Shown here: piece after piece, positions 9,657 through 19,315 of the stretch | Numbering within the stretch: the first letter of the stretch is position 1 | How the letters are laid out: each line of letters begins with the position of its first letter | Source: Haemaphysalis longicornis | Lineage: Eukaryota; Arthropoda; Arachnida; Ixodida; Ixodidae | DNA length: 64,000 nucleotides | Reading direction: 5' to 3' | NCBI GenBank assembly: GCA_013339765.2 | Contig: CM023457.1 | Span: forward strand, 72,838,717 to 72,902,716 | The notes under the pieces: generated by a model | Told to the model about the DNA's origin: nothing | Database searches by the model: none | Seen by the model: only the letters and a program-made list of their open reading frames with translations | Position numbers and translations under genes: made by a program

Positions 9657-11068
9657 GAGCGACCGCCAGCCGCAAAGTTCTTCTTGTAGAGGACATTGTC
9701 CCGAAGAGTGAGCGCGTGCACAACACGTTTGAAGGCTCTAGGGACAGCACTTAATTGGTCGTCCAAGTAGGCGATCACCTGCCTGAGCTCAGGGTCGCTC
9801 CGTTGGCGTGTCACCATGTCCGCACTACTGACTGCTCCCAAGAAGGCGTCGTCATCGTCGTCGGTAACAGCCTGCCCACACCCCATGGGAGCCCGAGAGA
9901 GGCAGTCGGCGTCACTGTGCCTGCGCCCAGACTTGTACGCTATAGTGACGTCGAATTCTTGTAGCCTCAGGCTCCACCGTGCTAGACGGCCAGACGGGTC
10001 CTTGAGGTTAGCCAGCCAGCATAGGGAGTGGTGGTCAGTGACCACGCGGAACGGGCGCCCATAAAGATAAGGGCGGAACTTAGTGACAGCCCAAATGACG
10101 GCGAGGCACTCCTTCTCAGTAGTGGAGTAATTGCTCTCCGCCCTAGAGAGCACGCGGCTCGCATATGCAATGATTCGGTCAGCGCCATCCTGGTTTTGAA
10201 TAAGTACCGCACCAAGCCCCTTGTTGCTAGCGTCAGTGTGAATTTCTGTCGTCGCCTCCTGGTCAAAGTGCCCCAAAACAGGTGTTGTCTGTAGCGCTTC
10301 TTTGAGTCCTTCGAAAGCCTGTTGTTGCTCACGCTTCCATTCAAACGGAACATCTTCCTTCGTGAGGTGGGTCAGAGGGGCGGCAATGTGGGAAAAGTTC
10401 CGAATGAAACGTCGGTAGTAGGCGCAAAGGCCCAGGAACCTTCTGATCGCCTTTTTGTCTGATGGTCTCGGGAAAGTGCTCACTGCAGCAGTCTTCTCTG
10501 GGTCAGCGCGTACTCCTTCGTTGCTGACGACATGGCCAAGAAATTTGAGCTGGTCGTAAGCAAATCGGCATTTTTTGGGATTTAGTGTCAAGCCGGCGGT
10601 TTTCAGAGCTTCAAGCACGGCTCTCAGCCGACGTAAGTGCTCCTTGAAAGTGCAAGCAAAAATGACGACGTCATCAAGGTAAACAAGACAAGTCTGCCAT
10701 TTCAGGCCTGCGAGGACCGTGTCCATGACGCGCTGAAATGTTGCCGGTGCTGTACATAGCCCAAACGGCATAACTTTAAATTCGTACAGGCCGTCTGGTG
10801 TAATAAATGCAGTCTTCTCCCTGTCCCGCTCATCAACCTCGATTTGCCAATAGCCACTTTTTAAGTCAATAGACGAGAAGTAACGAGCATGACGGAGCCG
10901 ATCAAGCGTGTCATCAATGCGTGGAAGGGGGTATACGTCCTTCTTAGTCACTTTGTTCAATCGCCGATAATCCACACAAAACCGCAATGTTCCGTCTTTC
11001 TTTTTTACAAGCACAACCGGCGCGGCCCAGGGGCTTGTCGACCGTTGAATAACGTCATCTTCGAGCAT
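9560..11068 (-). pseudogene. element A reverse transcriptase and RNase H
   Basis: A 502-residue open frame. RT motifs: D-Y-R-R-L-N at ~33, S-S-I-D-L-K-S-G-Y-W-Q at ~65, P-F-G-L at ~101, and catalytic Y-L-D-D at 130-133. RNase H follows: H-T-D-A-S at ~277, T-E-K-E-C-L-A at ~317, and V-T-D-H-H at ~343, so its acidic residues are present. It starts abruptly at the M-L-E-D-D helix: the usual ~60 residues before it are missing, and only a short K-E-R-E-V-I-Q-E-Q-V piece separates it from protease. It ends by frameshift at the integrase zinc region. The core is intact but the protein is not expressible as a normal Pol. Confidence 0.9.
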
Positions 11069-11103
11069 GTTTCGAACCTGCTCCTGGATAACTTCCCTTT
11101 CTT

Positions 11104-11769
11104 TTAGAGTTCGGACAGCAAAGGATCGTCAATGAAGTCGGCAATTCCTTCCAGGTAAGCTACGGTCATTGCTCTCGTCAAATGCTGTGGCTCGTTCCGG
11201 AAGTTCGTAACAAGGACATTCGCGTGTCCTTGATGAAGGTGTGCTATGCCTCGAGCAATGCCGATCCCCTTTTCTAGAAGAAGTTGGAGACTGCCCTCGA
11301 TCAGAGCCTCTCCGCTAGTTGCCATATCTGTATGTACAGACAAGAATACGCTGGAGCGCGGGGGCAGCTTCACGTGATCGGCTACGACACGTACCGGTGC
11401 TGCCGTCAACGAAGGGATCTCTTGAGTAGGTGCAGGTGTCCGAAGCGTAAGCCTGTTCGTTCCTAGGTCGATGACGGCGCCATATTCGGTCAAAAAGTCT
11501 ATCCCAAGGATAACGTCCCTGGAGCAGTTCTCCAGTACGAGGAACTTCACCGGGCGCACTTCACCATTGATTTCGACGCGGGCGGTGCAACGTCCTATCG
11601 GCGCCACAGTGTGACCTCCGGCGGTGCGCATGTCGGGACCGTCCCACTGCGTTGTTACTTTTTTCAGGTTACGACACAACTTCCCACTCAAGACGGAATA
11701 GTCTGCCCCTGTGTCCACGAGCGCCGTCACGTCGCGTCCGTCGATAATGATGTCAAGGTTATTTGACAC
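11104..11769 (-). CDS. element A aspartic protease
   Basis: A retropepsin-like domain with the active-site triad in A-L-V-D-T-G-A-D at residues 16-23 and the paired I-L-G-I-D-F-L region at ~91. It lies in the -1 frame relative to the end of gag, and that frame is open back to the frameshift heptamer at 11874-11880, so it should be made only as a Gag-Pro fusion. It cleaves Gag-Pol in the family. It ends at a stop where the RT linker should begin, which fits the internal deletion. Confidence 0.85.
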   Translation of the reverse strand: MSNNLDIIIDGRDVTALVDTGADYSVLSGKLCRNLKKVTTQWDGPDMRTAGGHTVAPIGRCTARVEINGEVRPVKFLVLENCSRDVILGIDFLTEYGAVIDLGTNRLTLRTPAPTQEIPSLTAAPVRVVADHVKLPPRSSVFLSVHTDMATSGEALIEGSLQLLLEKGIGIARGIAHLHQGHANVLVTNFRNEPQHLTRAMTVAYLEGIADFIDDPLLSEL

Positions 11770-11840
11770 GGCGTGCGCATTGTCGGCGTTATTGTCCGGG
11801 CGTCGTGACGTTCGTGGAGGCTCTTCACCATTTGCGACAT

Positions 11841-11880
11841 CGGCAACACCACCTCCAGGGGTTGCCGGGGTTAGTTTTCC
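11841..11880 (-). promoter_or_regulatory. element A -1 frameshift signal
   Basis: On the minus strand G-GAA-AAC (11874-11880) ends gag and is followed directly by the stop TAA. Six nt after the heptamer comes a stem-loop: CGGCAAC (11867-11861) pairs with GTTGCCG (11847-11841), with a 13-nt loop. Protease is in the -1 frame. This is the standard layout of programmed -1 ribosomal frameshifting, as described for retroviruses and several gypsy elements. Confidence 0.75.
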
Positions 11881-13357
11881 CGGTGAGGGACGGGAGACTG
11901 ACTCTCACGGCGAGATCGTCGAAGAGGTGAGACGGGCCGATGAGGGGACGGCGAGCGAGCTCCTCGAACAGTACAGGGTAGCGGCGAGGGCGGTCGTCGA
12001 AAGTAGTCCTCACGCGGCGGGGACGAGCGTCGAAAGTACTCATCGCGCGGCGGAGACGATCGGCGAAGGTACACCTCGCGCGGCGGAGACGAGCGTCGAA
12101 GGTAGTCTTCGACTTCTCGAGGCTGCTGGCCATACTTCGGGCGTGGGTCGTTGGGACGGTACCCTCGAAGCCCAAGCTCACGGTAGGGGCACCGGCGGTA
12201 CACGTGATCGGCTTCACCACAGTGGAAGCAGAGTGGGCGGTTGTCGGCCGTCCTCCACAAATCCGTCTTTCGGGGTCCACGCTGCTGCTGCCTAGGTTGC
12301 TGGTAGCCTGTTTGGGCAAATCTCTCTCGTCGCGGCGTGCTCATGTCGGGCCCAGCAGTAAGCAAGTGCGGTTGGCTGGTAACGGCAGCGTAGGTTGCGG
12401 CCGAGCGCTGGGGGGTTACATCGACTGGGCCACCAGGAACAAGAGCTCGTTGCACCTCCTCCTGGACAGCCTGAACGAGAGAAATAGAAGCTGGCGACTT
12501 CGAAGCCGGCAGCAGCTTTTGGAGCTCTTCTCGAAAACGTCCCCCGGATGAGCTCCCGGATGTATCCCTCGGATGCATGGTTCGAGAAGTGGGCCGATGC
12601 AAAAGCTGAAATCGTCGGGGCATCTGTCATTCGGTGGTAGTGATCGTTCCTGGCTGTCAAGGCTTTCTCAATGTTCGTTGCCCTCCGTCACAAATCCCTC
12701 GACTGTTTGTTGGTGGATTGCGAACAAGGCCACCAAAGATATCACTTCTCACGCCCTCATCAATGCGCGTAACTTCTTTTCTTCAGTAGCTTGTGGGTCG
12801 GCGCGGGTACTCAGCCGGAGGACGTCTTCGACAAAGCTGATCAGACTTTCGTTAGGGCCCTGGATTCGGCGTTGAAGGAGGTCTTCAGCCTTTTGCTGTC
12901 GGTATTGGTTGCCGAAGGCTCGCCTCAGTCTCTCCTTGCAACTTCCCACGAGGTTAGCGATCGTTCATTGTTTTCGTACCATAGCCGGGCCGTATTTTCC
13001 AATGAGAAATAGAAGCTTTGCCGGCAATGATCTGAGGTCCATCCGTTGTGACGAGCCACCCGTTCAATATTGATCTATCCAGTCATCGACGTCCTCAAAG
13101 GCATCGCCGTGGAATGGGGCAGGTTTTCTTGGGATAATGGGCCAGTGCACGAGGGGGAAGAAAGGTGCATCGGTTTGCTGTGCCTGTGACGTCATCCTGG
13201 AAGATGCAGTGGTCCTTGGGCCGTCGGGTAGCAGTCCGAACTCCGGAGTACGGCCTTGCAGCCGCCTGCTCGTGCGAGCCTCGTTCTCCAAGAAGGCGCG
13301 CCGGCCTGGGCTTAGAATTGGACTCGCCTCGCGGGGTCGCCGAGAGCCGCTGGACAT
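11871..13357 (-). pseudogene. element A gag
   Basis: Gag pieces lie at 13064-13357, 12749-12949 and 11871-12623. The N-terminal piece has the capsid-start motif F-H-G-D-A-F-E-D-V-D-D-W-I-D-Q-Y, the middle piece a capsid helix (L-R-R-A-F-G), and the last piece a CCHC zinc knuckle (C-F-H-C-G-E-A-D-H-V-Y-R-R-C) then an Arg/Ser/Pro-rich tail with R-R-S-S-P-P-R repeats. Frameshifts near 13069, 12945 and 12740 break it. Gag forms the RNA-packaging particle. Confidence 0.85.
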
Positions 13358-13367
13358 CGGGTGAACG

Positions 13368-13385
13368 TACCCAGCTCCTCCACCA
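13368..13385 (-). other. element A candidate primer-binding site
   Basis: Three nt inside the 5' LTR the minus strand reads TGGTGGAGGAGCTGGGTA, starting with the TGG expected to pair with a tRNA CCA end. The first eight bases recur at the same position in elements B and D, and with one change in C. The primer tRNA is not identified. Confidence 0.55.
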
Positions 13386-13388
13386 GAA

Positions 13389-13600
13389 TGTCACCGATAG
13401 GACGATGGGCCTTGGTGGTTTAGGGTTGAAGGAATTGGCTTTATTGCCACGAACTCGTTGGTTCCTAAGAACAGCGACAGCGCGCTTGCCGAGCGCCAAC
13501 AACGTCGTCTTCTTCACGTCGTCTTCTTCTGGCCGTCCGTCGATGATGATAGTGGGGGATTGACCATCCGCCGTGTCAATGAATACTAATGATTGCGGCA
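13389..13600 (-). repeat. element A 5' LTR
   Basis: 212 bp, identical by eye to 8260-8471. It carries the presumptive promoter and transcript start of the minus-strand element. Beyond its outer edge the sequence reads ATATATAT. Confidence 0.93.
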
Positions 13601-15060
13601 ATATATATTTTTTGCATGCTTTGACAGCGACGTTGCCGATTTGTGATGTTTCGTTGATTTTACCGCCGAGTAGGTACCGACGCGCAGTGCACCCATTTTT
13701 GTATTCATGCATGTTGCGCGCCGCGACTGCTAACTTCTTGAAAGAGCCTGACAAGGGTTACAGTATTGATCAAAAAATAAGTACTCTCCACGAGGGAGGG
13801 GGGAGGGGAAGAAATCAGTTGCGTCCTCCACATGTGTCTGGAAGCGGGGCGGAAACCAGAGGAATCCGCACTGCAAATTTGTGCACATAAAGTATGTCCA
13901 CCTCGAAGAGTGCCTTTTTAAAAGAGAAGCTGTCGGGCAATTCATGGGCTACGGCGTCCGAAATCCCCGACAAATAAAAAATACCGCGCGCACGTGAGCG
14001 CCTACCTCGCGGGGACCACCCGACGGTTAAAAAATAATAAAACGCTGAGCGCTTGTGAGCGCGTGCCTCGCGGCGACCGCCCAGCCTCCCCGGCACCGTT
14101 TATCAAGCCAAGCATTGGCCAAGATTGGCAAAAAACTCCAGCGTTCACCGTAATGGTGGAAACACTTGCAAAAAAACTGACTGAAGCTACACTTTTAGCA
14201 ACAAGAATGGAGTAAAGGTCGTTGCGGAAGCGAAGAAGGAGCAAATCCGCTGCAATCGTGGACTTAAGCCTTCGTGATGGTCGTGAAGGTGGCGCACAGC
14301 TTAGCTACGTTCAAATCTTACGCGTTAGTGAGAGTTTCCTTAATTTTTAGTGCGTGGATTTCGTTTCTCCGCGACATTGTAAACGAAGCCCTGTCTGCAA
14401 AGGGCCAGAAAGAATAGGGTGTGGTCAAATCACGTCAACTTCGTCAACCCTTGTTGGCCTCAGTAAAGCCCAAGTGAACATACTTCGCAATATTGCCCGG
14501 AACATCCGCTTCTGAGCTGACGTGTTAACCGGGAGCAATAAACAGCTTTGTTAATGTCATGCTCAACTTGTTTACTGCGTCATCTGTACCGTTATTTTCT
14601 TGACTACAATTATCTTGGCAACAGTTATCTTGACTACAATTATCATTTCAATATAACTAATAAAAGTGTGACGGTATATATTCAACCTAACTTTTCTGCG
14701 TCAAAAGCTATGCACACTCACCTATATCTTTTTTATAAAAGCGATAGCAGGCGCAAACAATGTTTGAACTGTCGAAAACAAGCTCTTTATGAAAGTTTTG
14801 CGGGTACTGACAATTCCCGAAGCACAAGTATTCCTCGTGCAAAATTCCCTATGAGAAGCTGGCATTCCCTACCAGTTTACCTATGAGGAATGGGCCTGTG
14901 AAAAATGGCCTTTTGACGAATGGGACAGTACCCATACGAGTCATATATTCGGCATTGTATATACATCGCAGTAAATTTCAGGACTTTTCCTCCATCAGGA
15001 ACGCGTTGCCGTGTCTAGTGTCGCCGTTAGGGACGTGGCAAACTCTGATGTCCAAATTAT
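13601..15060. other. no recognisable gene
   Basis: I see no coding family here. A ~45-bp block with GTGAGCGC and CCTCGCGG phrases is imperfectly duplicated at about 13988-14090, and a 15-nt phrase (TTGACTACAATTATC) occurs twice near 14600-14645. Otherwise unremarkable AT-rich DNA. Confidence 0.45.
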
Positions 15061-15456
15061 GTGCAATTTACAAAAAGTACAGGAATGAACCGACACTAGA
15101 ACAGACACACTACCTGACACCCATATCGACAAGACATACGAGACACCGTCACCCCAGCATCATCACATCTTATTTTGCATGCACAGATACATTTATATTT
15201 TCTTTTTTCCCACGAACAGTTGTAGAATGAAACTTCCTAAAAGAATATGCATACTGCTTTACCTTGGTTGTTTTGCTGACTGTGTATCGTTTGGGTCTGT
15301 AAACCTGTTCTTGTGTGTCGAATTCTTTTGTTTGTCCTTTCAGCCTGACTTGAGTGCCTGAATATGCGCTTTTTACTTGTATCGTGCCTACGTGCTTGGA
15401 CCTGTGAAGGTCTCCTGTATGCAATGAAATAAATGAAATCAAATGAAATAAAACCA
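15061..15456 (+). pseudogene. CR1/L2-type LINE, 3' terminal fragment
   Basis: The frame through about 15230 reads F-S-F-F-P-R-T-V-V-E, the typical near-C-terminal motif of CR1/L2 ORF2, after a T-R-H-T-R-H-R-H-P stretch. A ~200-bp 3' untranslated part ends in repeated AAATGA-like units at 15421-15452, as expected for the microsatellite tail of such LINEs. It is 5'-truncated. Confidence 0.6.
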
Positions 15457-15900
15457 CACCGCTCCACGTGCCATTTACTTACCAGCACTTTTCATCCAGG
15501 TTGGTTATTTCCATAACTGTTCCTGTATAAGAACGTCAGATCTTTTATTAATGCCGGTGTAGTGCTCCGTTGAAAAGACATAGCTCTGCCTCTCTTGTGC
15601 CTCACGGCCATCATCACGAGTTCACAGGGTTAAAACAACCATCGCGGGTGGGGTCTCGGTGGCTCGTCCCTTTGTCTACATATTTTTATTGCCGGAACCC
15701 GGGACAAGCGACCCCGAGAGATGAGCCACACTGAGCGGATTTCCCTTCTCTTCGGCCGCCCTCTCACTTCTTGGCAACAAGAATGAAGCCGCAGATGGAA
15801 GACGCCGATTCGAGAAGCATCGGAGAAACCTAAAAAGAAGAAGAATATGGTACAAGCCGGGACTTAGGAGATATCTGCACGATGCAAGACATAATATGGG
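15457..15900. other. unassigned, possible LTR-element leader
   Basis: No gene seen. Around 15690-15715 there is a GCCGGAACCCGGGACAAG stretch of the type found at tRNA primer sites of some LTR retroelements, about 270 bp before a Gag-like frame. A BEL/Pao-type leader is possible but unproven. Confidence 0.25.
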
Positions 15901-15987
15901 ACCGATACTGACGCGCATACGATGCCGACTACTGTCCTCTGAGCTAGGTCCCCCAGCCTTACGAGATTTGCGACGCTGGACCGGAAT

Positions 15988-16175
15988 ATGGAGTCCCTTC
16001 TTGAAAGGCTACGCATTGCCCGACAATTTATCACATCAATTATAGGCAGGGTTGAAGATCTCCTCTCAATCGAAAGGCCCCAAAACACTGTGTTTGAAAA
16101 GCGTCTTGGTAATTTGTCTGAATATCGCGGTGCACTGAACGTGATCAACCGACAAGTTCAAGACAATGTGCGCAT
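15988..16175 (+). pseudogene. Gag-like coiled-coil ORF, split by element B
   Basis: A helical, charged reading frame (R-L-R-I-A-R-Q-F at the start, R-Q-V-Q-D-N-V-R-I at the end) is interrupted exactly at the left edge of element B. Beyond the right LTR, from 22456, the same frame continues as D-K-L-K-V-K-V-E-D-A-F-E and then stops at 22512. Joined across the insertion it is one frame. The style resembles N-terminal Gag segments of BEL/Pao elements, but that identification is tentative. Confidence 0.4.
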
Positions 16176-16407
16176 TGTGAGCACTGTGTTTGCACTGATT
16201 GCTTGAGTGGTCATTCTCTCTATTGTGTCCGAATACACTATCATCAGCATCGTCTCACCCACGCACAGTTTGGTGTCATCATCGTATCCCTGGCCTCGCG
16301 CAATCCTAATCATCATCGGGGTACGTTGGTTCTCCTGCCTGCTTGGGAAAGACCACCGGAATAAACGCCGCCCTGCCTTAGGTCTGCTGCCCTGATTTCC
16401 TCTCTCA
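16176..16407 (+). repeat. element B 5' LTR
   Basis: 232 bp, TG...CA, about 95% identical by eye to 22224-22455. It is followed after two bases by the candidate primer-binding site. Confidence 0.9.
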
Positions 16408-16409
16408 AG

Positions 16410-16427
16410 TGGTGGAGTTGCTTGTCG
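16410..16427 (+). other. element B candidate primer-binding site
   Basis: TGGTGGAGTTGCTTGTCG begins two bases after the 5' LTR. It shares TGGTGGAG with elements A and D, then diverges. The primer tRNA is not identified. Confidence 0.5.
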
Positions 16428-16503
16428 GCCCCGTCCTCTGCCGCTCCCATCTACACCCCTGGAGCTCCGTTCCGGTCGATGTCTCCCGCTACGTGAGCCA
16501 ACG

Positions 16504-17723
16504 ATGCAACCAGAAAGCGCGTCGGAACGCAGCGCTCCACCACCGTCGGCCTGGGTGATCACAGGCCACCAGCGCGACCCTCCCTCCTTCGCTGGTCTTC
16601 TGGGTGAAGACGTCGAAGATTGGCTGGACCAGTATAATTGCGTCAGCCAATTTAACCGGTGGGATGATGCTTTTAAACGGCGCGATGTTCCATTCCGCCT
16701 AGACCTGGTCGCAAAGACATGGTACTTCAACAACGAGGCAACCATCGAGAACTGGACTGATTTTACTGAGTGTCTGCGCAAAGCACTCGGCACGCCGTCA
16801 GCTCGCGTCGATGGTGCCAAGAAAAATCTGGGTTCTCGCGTCCAACGTCCCGACGAAACATGTGCGGCTTATATCGAGGACGTCCTCGCCCTCTGCCGCC
16901 GGGTGGACGAAAGCATGCCAGAGGCCGATAAGGCGCGGCACATCTTGAAGGGCATTGCTTCATTTGCATTTAACGCCCTCGCTATCCAGAATCCCCTGAC
17001 AGTCAGTGATGTGCGGGAGACCTGCCAACACCTCGATCAGTTGCAGTCTGTTCGCCTTCAGCCAGAGCCGGCTCGTCTGGATGCGAACACAGATCTGCGT
17101 ACTGTGATACGTGCAATCATTCGTGAGGAGCTAGGCAACCGTAACTCATCGTGTCTGCCACATGATCCCTGCCGCCCTAGCCCATCTCCGCTACGGGATC
17201 TAATCAAGGAAGAACTAGCATCCATGACGGCTTATCCTCCGGCAAATTCGACTCCTCCTGCCTCTTACGTGACGACATACGCAGAGGCTGCTTCAAAACA
17301 CCCTTTGTTCGTGGAATCGCCTCCGTTTTCGACTGCTCCCGGACATTGACGGCCATTGCCCCCTCTCGGGGTGCCCAGGCGTACTACGCGCACGTGTGCC
17401 CCGACCGCCAGCTTTTCCCTCGGGACCGCCCGGTTTGCTACTACTGTGGAATTCGGGGCCACATTTCCCGCTTTTGCCGAAGACGCCAGCAGGATGAACG
17501 CCGAGGGTACGCTCCTGATGTGCGGGATAACGCCCGCTTTGCTTATGGCACTCGTAGAATCACATACGTCCCTCCTATTCGCCGTTCTTCCCCGCCTCGC
17601 AATTCTCCCGAGTTTTCTCAGCGTGATACTCCAACACGACGCAGATCGCCTTCGCCCTACCTCCGCTCGGTGTCCCCTCTTCGTCCTGCCTCACTTCCTA
17701 GTAACCACCCTTCGGAAAACTAG
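16504..17723 (+). pseudogene. element B gag
   Basis: The first frame (16504-17349, 281 residues) holds a capsid-like region with F-A-G-L-L-G-E-D-V-E-D-W-L-D-Q-Y at ~29, W-Y-F-N-N-E-A at ~73 and Y-I-E-D-V-L-A-L-C-R-R-V-D at ~121. A one-base shift near 17340 moves the rest into the frame ending at 17723, which carries a CCHC zinc knuckle (C-Y-Y-C-G-I-R-G-H-I-S-R-F-C) and an Arg/Ser/Pro-rich tail. The W-L-D-x-Y capsid motif is shared with the other three Ty3 copies. Apart from the one shift it is well preserved. Confidence 0.88.
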
Positions 17724-17752
17724 CGCCTGCAGTTTTTGGAGGGGAAACTGCA
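17714..17752 (+). promoter_or_regulatory. element B -1 frameshift signal
   Basis: G-GAA-AAC (17714-17720) is followed by the gag stop TAG. After a 7-nt spacer an 8-bp stem TGCAGTTT (17728-17735) pairs with AAACTGCA (17745-17752), with a 9-nt loop. The -1 frame is open from the heptamer into protease. Layout is the same as in elements A and C. Confidence 0.78.
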
Positions 17753-18523
17753 TTGCTCGAAGACACTAGAACCCCTCCTGAACGTCCGTGGAACTTATTA
17801 TTGGTGGAAGTGGAAGGTTTGCGTGTTGAGACGCTTGTTGATACTGGGGCCAGTGTGTCAGGTATTAGTGCACAGTTATGTTCACGTCTGAGGAAGGTGA
17901 GAACTCCTTACGCCGGGCCATCCTTGCGTGGGGCTAATGGTGATGCGATTGGGCCTTCTGGATATTGTACAGAGCGGGTTAGCATAGACGGGCTCCTACA
18001 TTACATTCAGTGTGCGGTGCTGACTCTGTGTTCTCATGAAAATATTTTGGTCTGGGACTTTTTATCAGCGTCGTCTGCGGTAATTTGCTGCCGCGAGCCT
18101 GCGATTCACCTCACCGAGACAGAAATGGCCTGTGCGTCAGATACTCCCGTACCGCGGGTGGTCTCTGCCGAAGATTGTGTCTTGTGTCCCGGCCAAGAAA
18201 CGGTGTTTTCCGTAACGTGTCACAGTATCGCCGGTGGAGATTTGTTTGCCATACCAGCTGGGAACTTGGCTTGCAAAGGAGTTATAATACCGCCCTGCGT
18301 CGTTCGCTTTCCACAGGGATCAGCTTTCATCGCCGCACTAAACAATGCCTTTGAGCCGATTCTTCTTACTAAAGGCACGACGGTTGCTTCTATTCTCAAC
18401 GAGGAAGTTGGCCGTTTCGCGCTTTGCCCTATAGCATCGCCCGAGCATGTCTGTGGGCAAGCGATTACGTCTTCGAGCCTTACATACACCATCACCACTG
18501 AGCTAAGCGAGGAAAATAAATAA
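17753..18523 (+). CDS. element B aspartic protease
   Basis: Retropepsin active site L-V-D-T-G-A-S at residues 28-34. The frame is -1 relative to gag and open back to 17719, so the true product would be a Gag-Pro fusion. The later part, with L-A-C-K-G-V-I-I-P-P-C-V-V and N-N-A-F-E-P-I-L-L, is the conserved spacer between protease and RT seen in Ty3 Pol. It ends at a stop at 18521, and a broken linker then leads to RT. Confidence 0.85.
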   Translation: MLEDTRTPPERPWNLLLVEVEGLRVETLVDTGASVSGISAQLCSRLRKVRTPYAGPSLRGANGDAIGPSGYCTERVSIDGLLHYIQCAVLTLCSHENILVWDFLSASSAVICCREPAIHLTETEMACASDTPVPRVVSAEDCVLCPGQETVFSVTCHSIAGGDLFAIPAGNLACKGVIIPPCVVRFPQGSAFIAALNNAFEPILLTKGTTVASILNEEVGRFALCPIASPEHVCGQAITSSSLTYTITTELSEENK

Positions 18524-18529
18524 TCACTA

Positions 18530-19315
18530 CTCGCCTTCTTAACAAGCACGAGGCGTTGTTTGACAGCCATTCCCTCACTCTTGGACGAACATCAGCAGCG
18601 ACTCATCGCATAGAAACCGATGGCTCTTGTATCGTCCGCCGTCGTCCCTATCGCGTTTCATCCGCAGAACGCAAAATCATTCAAGAAAATGTGGATGACA
18701 TGCTTTAGCGGGACATTGTTCGCCCTTCGGGCAGTCCCTGGTCTGCGCCGGTTGTTCTGGTCTGGAAGAAAGATGGCTCAGTGCGCTTTTGCGTGGACTA
18801 CCAAGCGCTGAACAAAATAACCCGGAAAGACGTCTATCCTATGCCCCGAATTCACGATGCTCTCGACACGTTACATGGCGCAGAATACTTCTCGAGTCTC
18901 GATCTTCGGTCAGGATTTTGGCAGATCCCCATGGCCGAAGCCGATAAAGAAAAAACAGCCTTCGCCACACCAGACGGCCTCTACGAGTTTAACGTGATGC
19001 CGTTTGGACTTTGCAACGCACCCGCCACCTTTGAGCGCATGATCGATACTGCACTTCGTGGCTTGAAGTGGAAGACCTGCCTATGCTACCTAGATCATAT
19101 CGTACTTTTTCGTCCACTTTCGCTGAACACCTTTAACGTGTGGATGAAGTCCTCACCTGTCTTGGCAATGCTGGTTTACAGCTGAACACCAAGAAATGTC
19201 GCTTTGCCAGTACCTCAATCAAAGTCTTGGGCCACGTTGTAAGTAAGGAAGGCATACGCCCAGATCCAGACAAGATCAATGCAGTCCTCAATTTTTCCCG
19301 GCCTCTTCGTCAAAA
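18530..19315 (+). pseudogene. element B reverse transcriptase, first part
   Basis: RT motifs include C-V-D-Y-Q-A-L-N at 18790, S-S-L-D-L-R-S-G-F-W-Q near 18890 and P-F-G-L-C-N-A-P near 19000. The catalytic box reads Y-L-D-H near 19088 instead of Y-L-D-D, so one metal-binding Asp is lost. Shifts occur near 18700 and 19125. The gene stops where SubTIR copy D begins at 19316 and resumes at 20222. Confidence 0.85.

Larger units (their letters stand above)
8260..13600 (-). mobile_element. Ty3/gypsy LTR retrotransposon, element A
   Basis: A complete 5.34-kb element with 212-bp LTRs at both ends, identical by eye and both TG...CA. ATAT flanks both outer edges, consistent with a 4-bp target duplication in AT-rich DNA. 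The order gag, protease, RT, RNase H, integrase on the minus strand is the Ty3/Metaviridae order. No envelope ORF or chromodomain is seen. Identical LTRs suggest recent insertion, yet gag and integrase carry frameshifts and a segment between protease and RT is missing, so this copy cannot make a full Gag-Pol. Confidence 0.93.

Noticed and set aside
11711..12295. 194-residue plus-strand frame opposite gag
   Set aside because: Antisense shadow of the Arg/Ser/Pro-rich gag tail.
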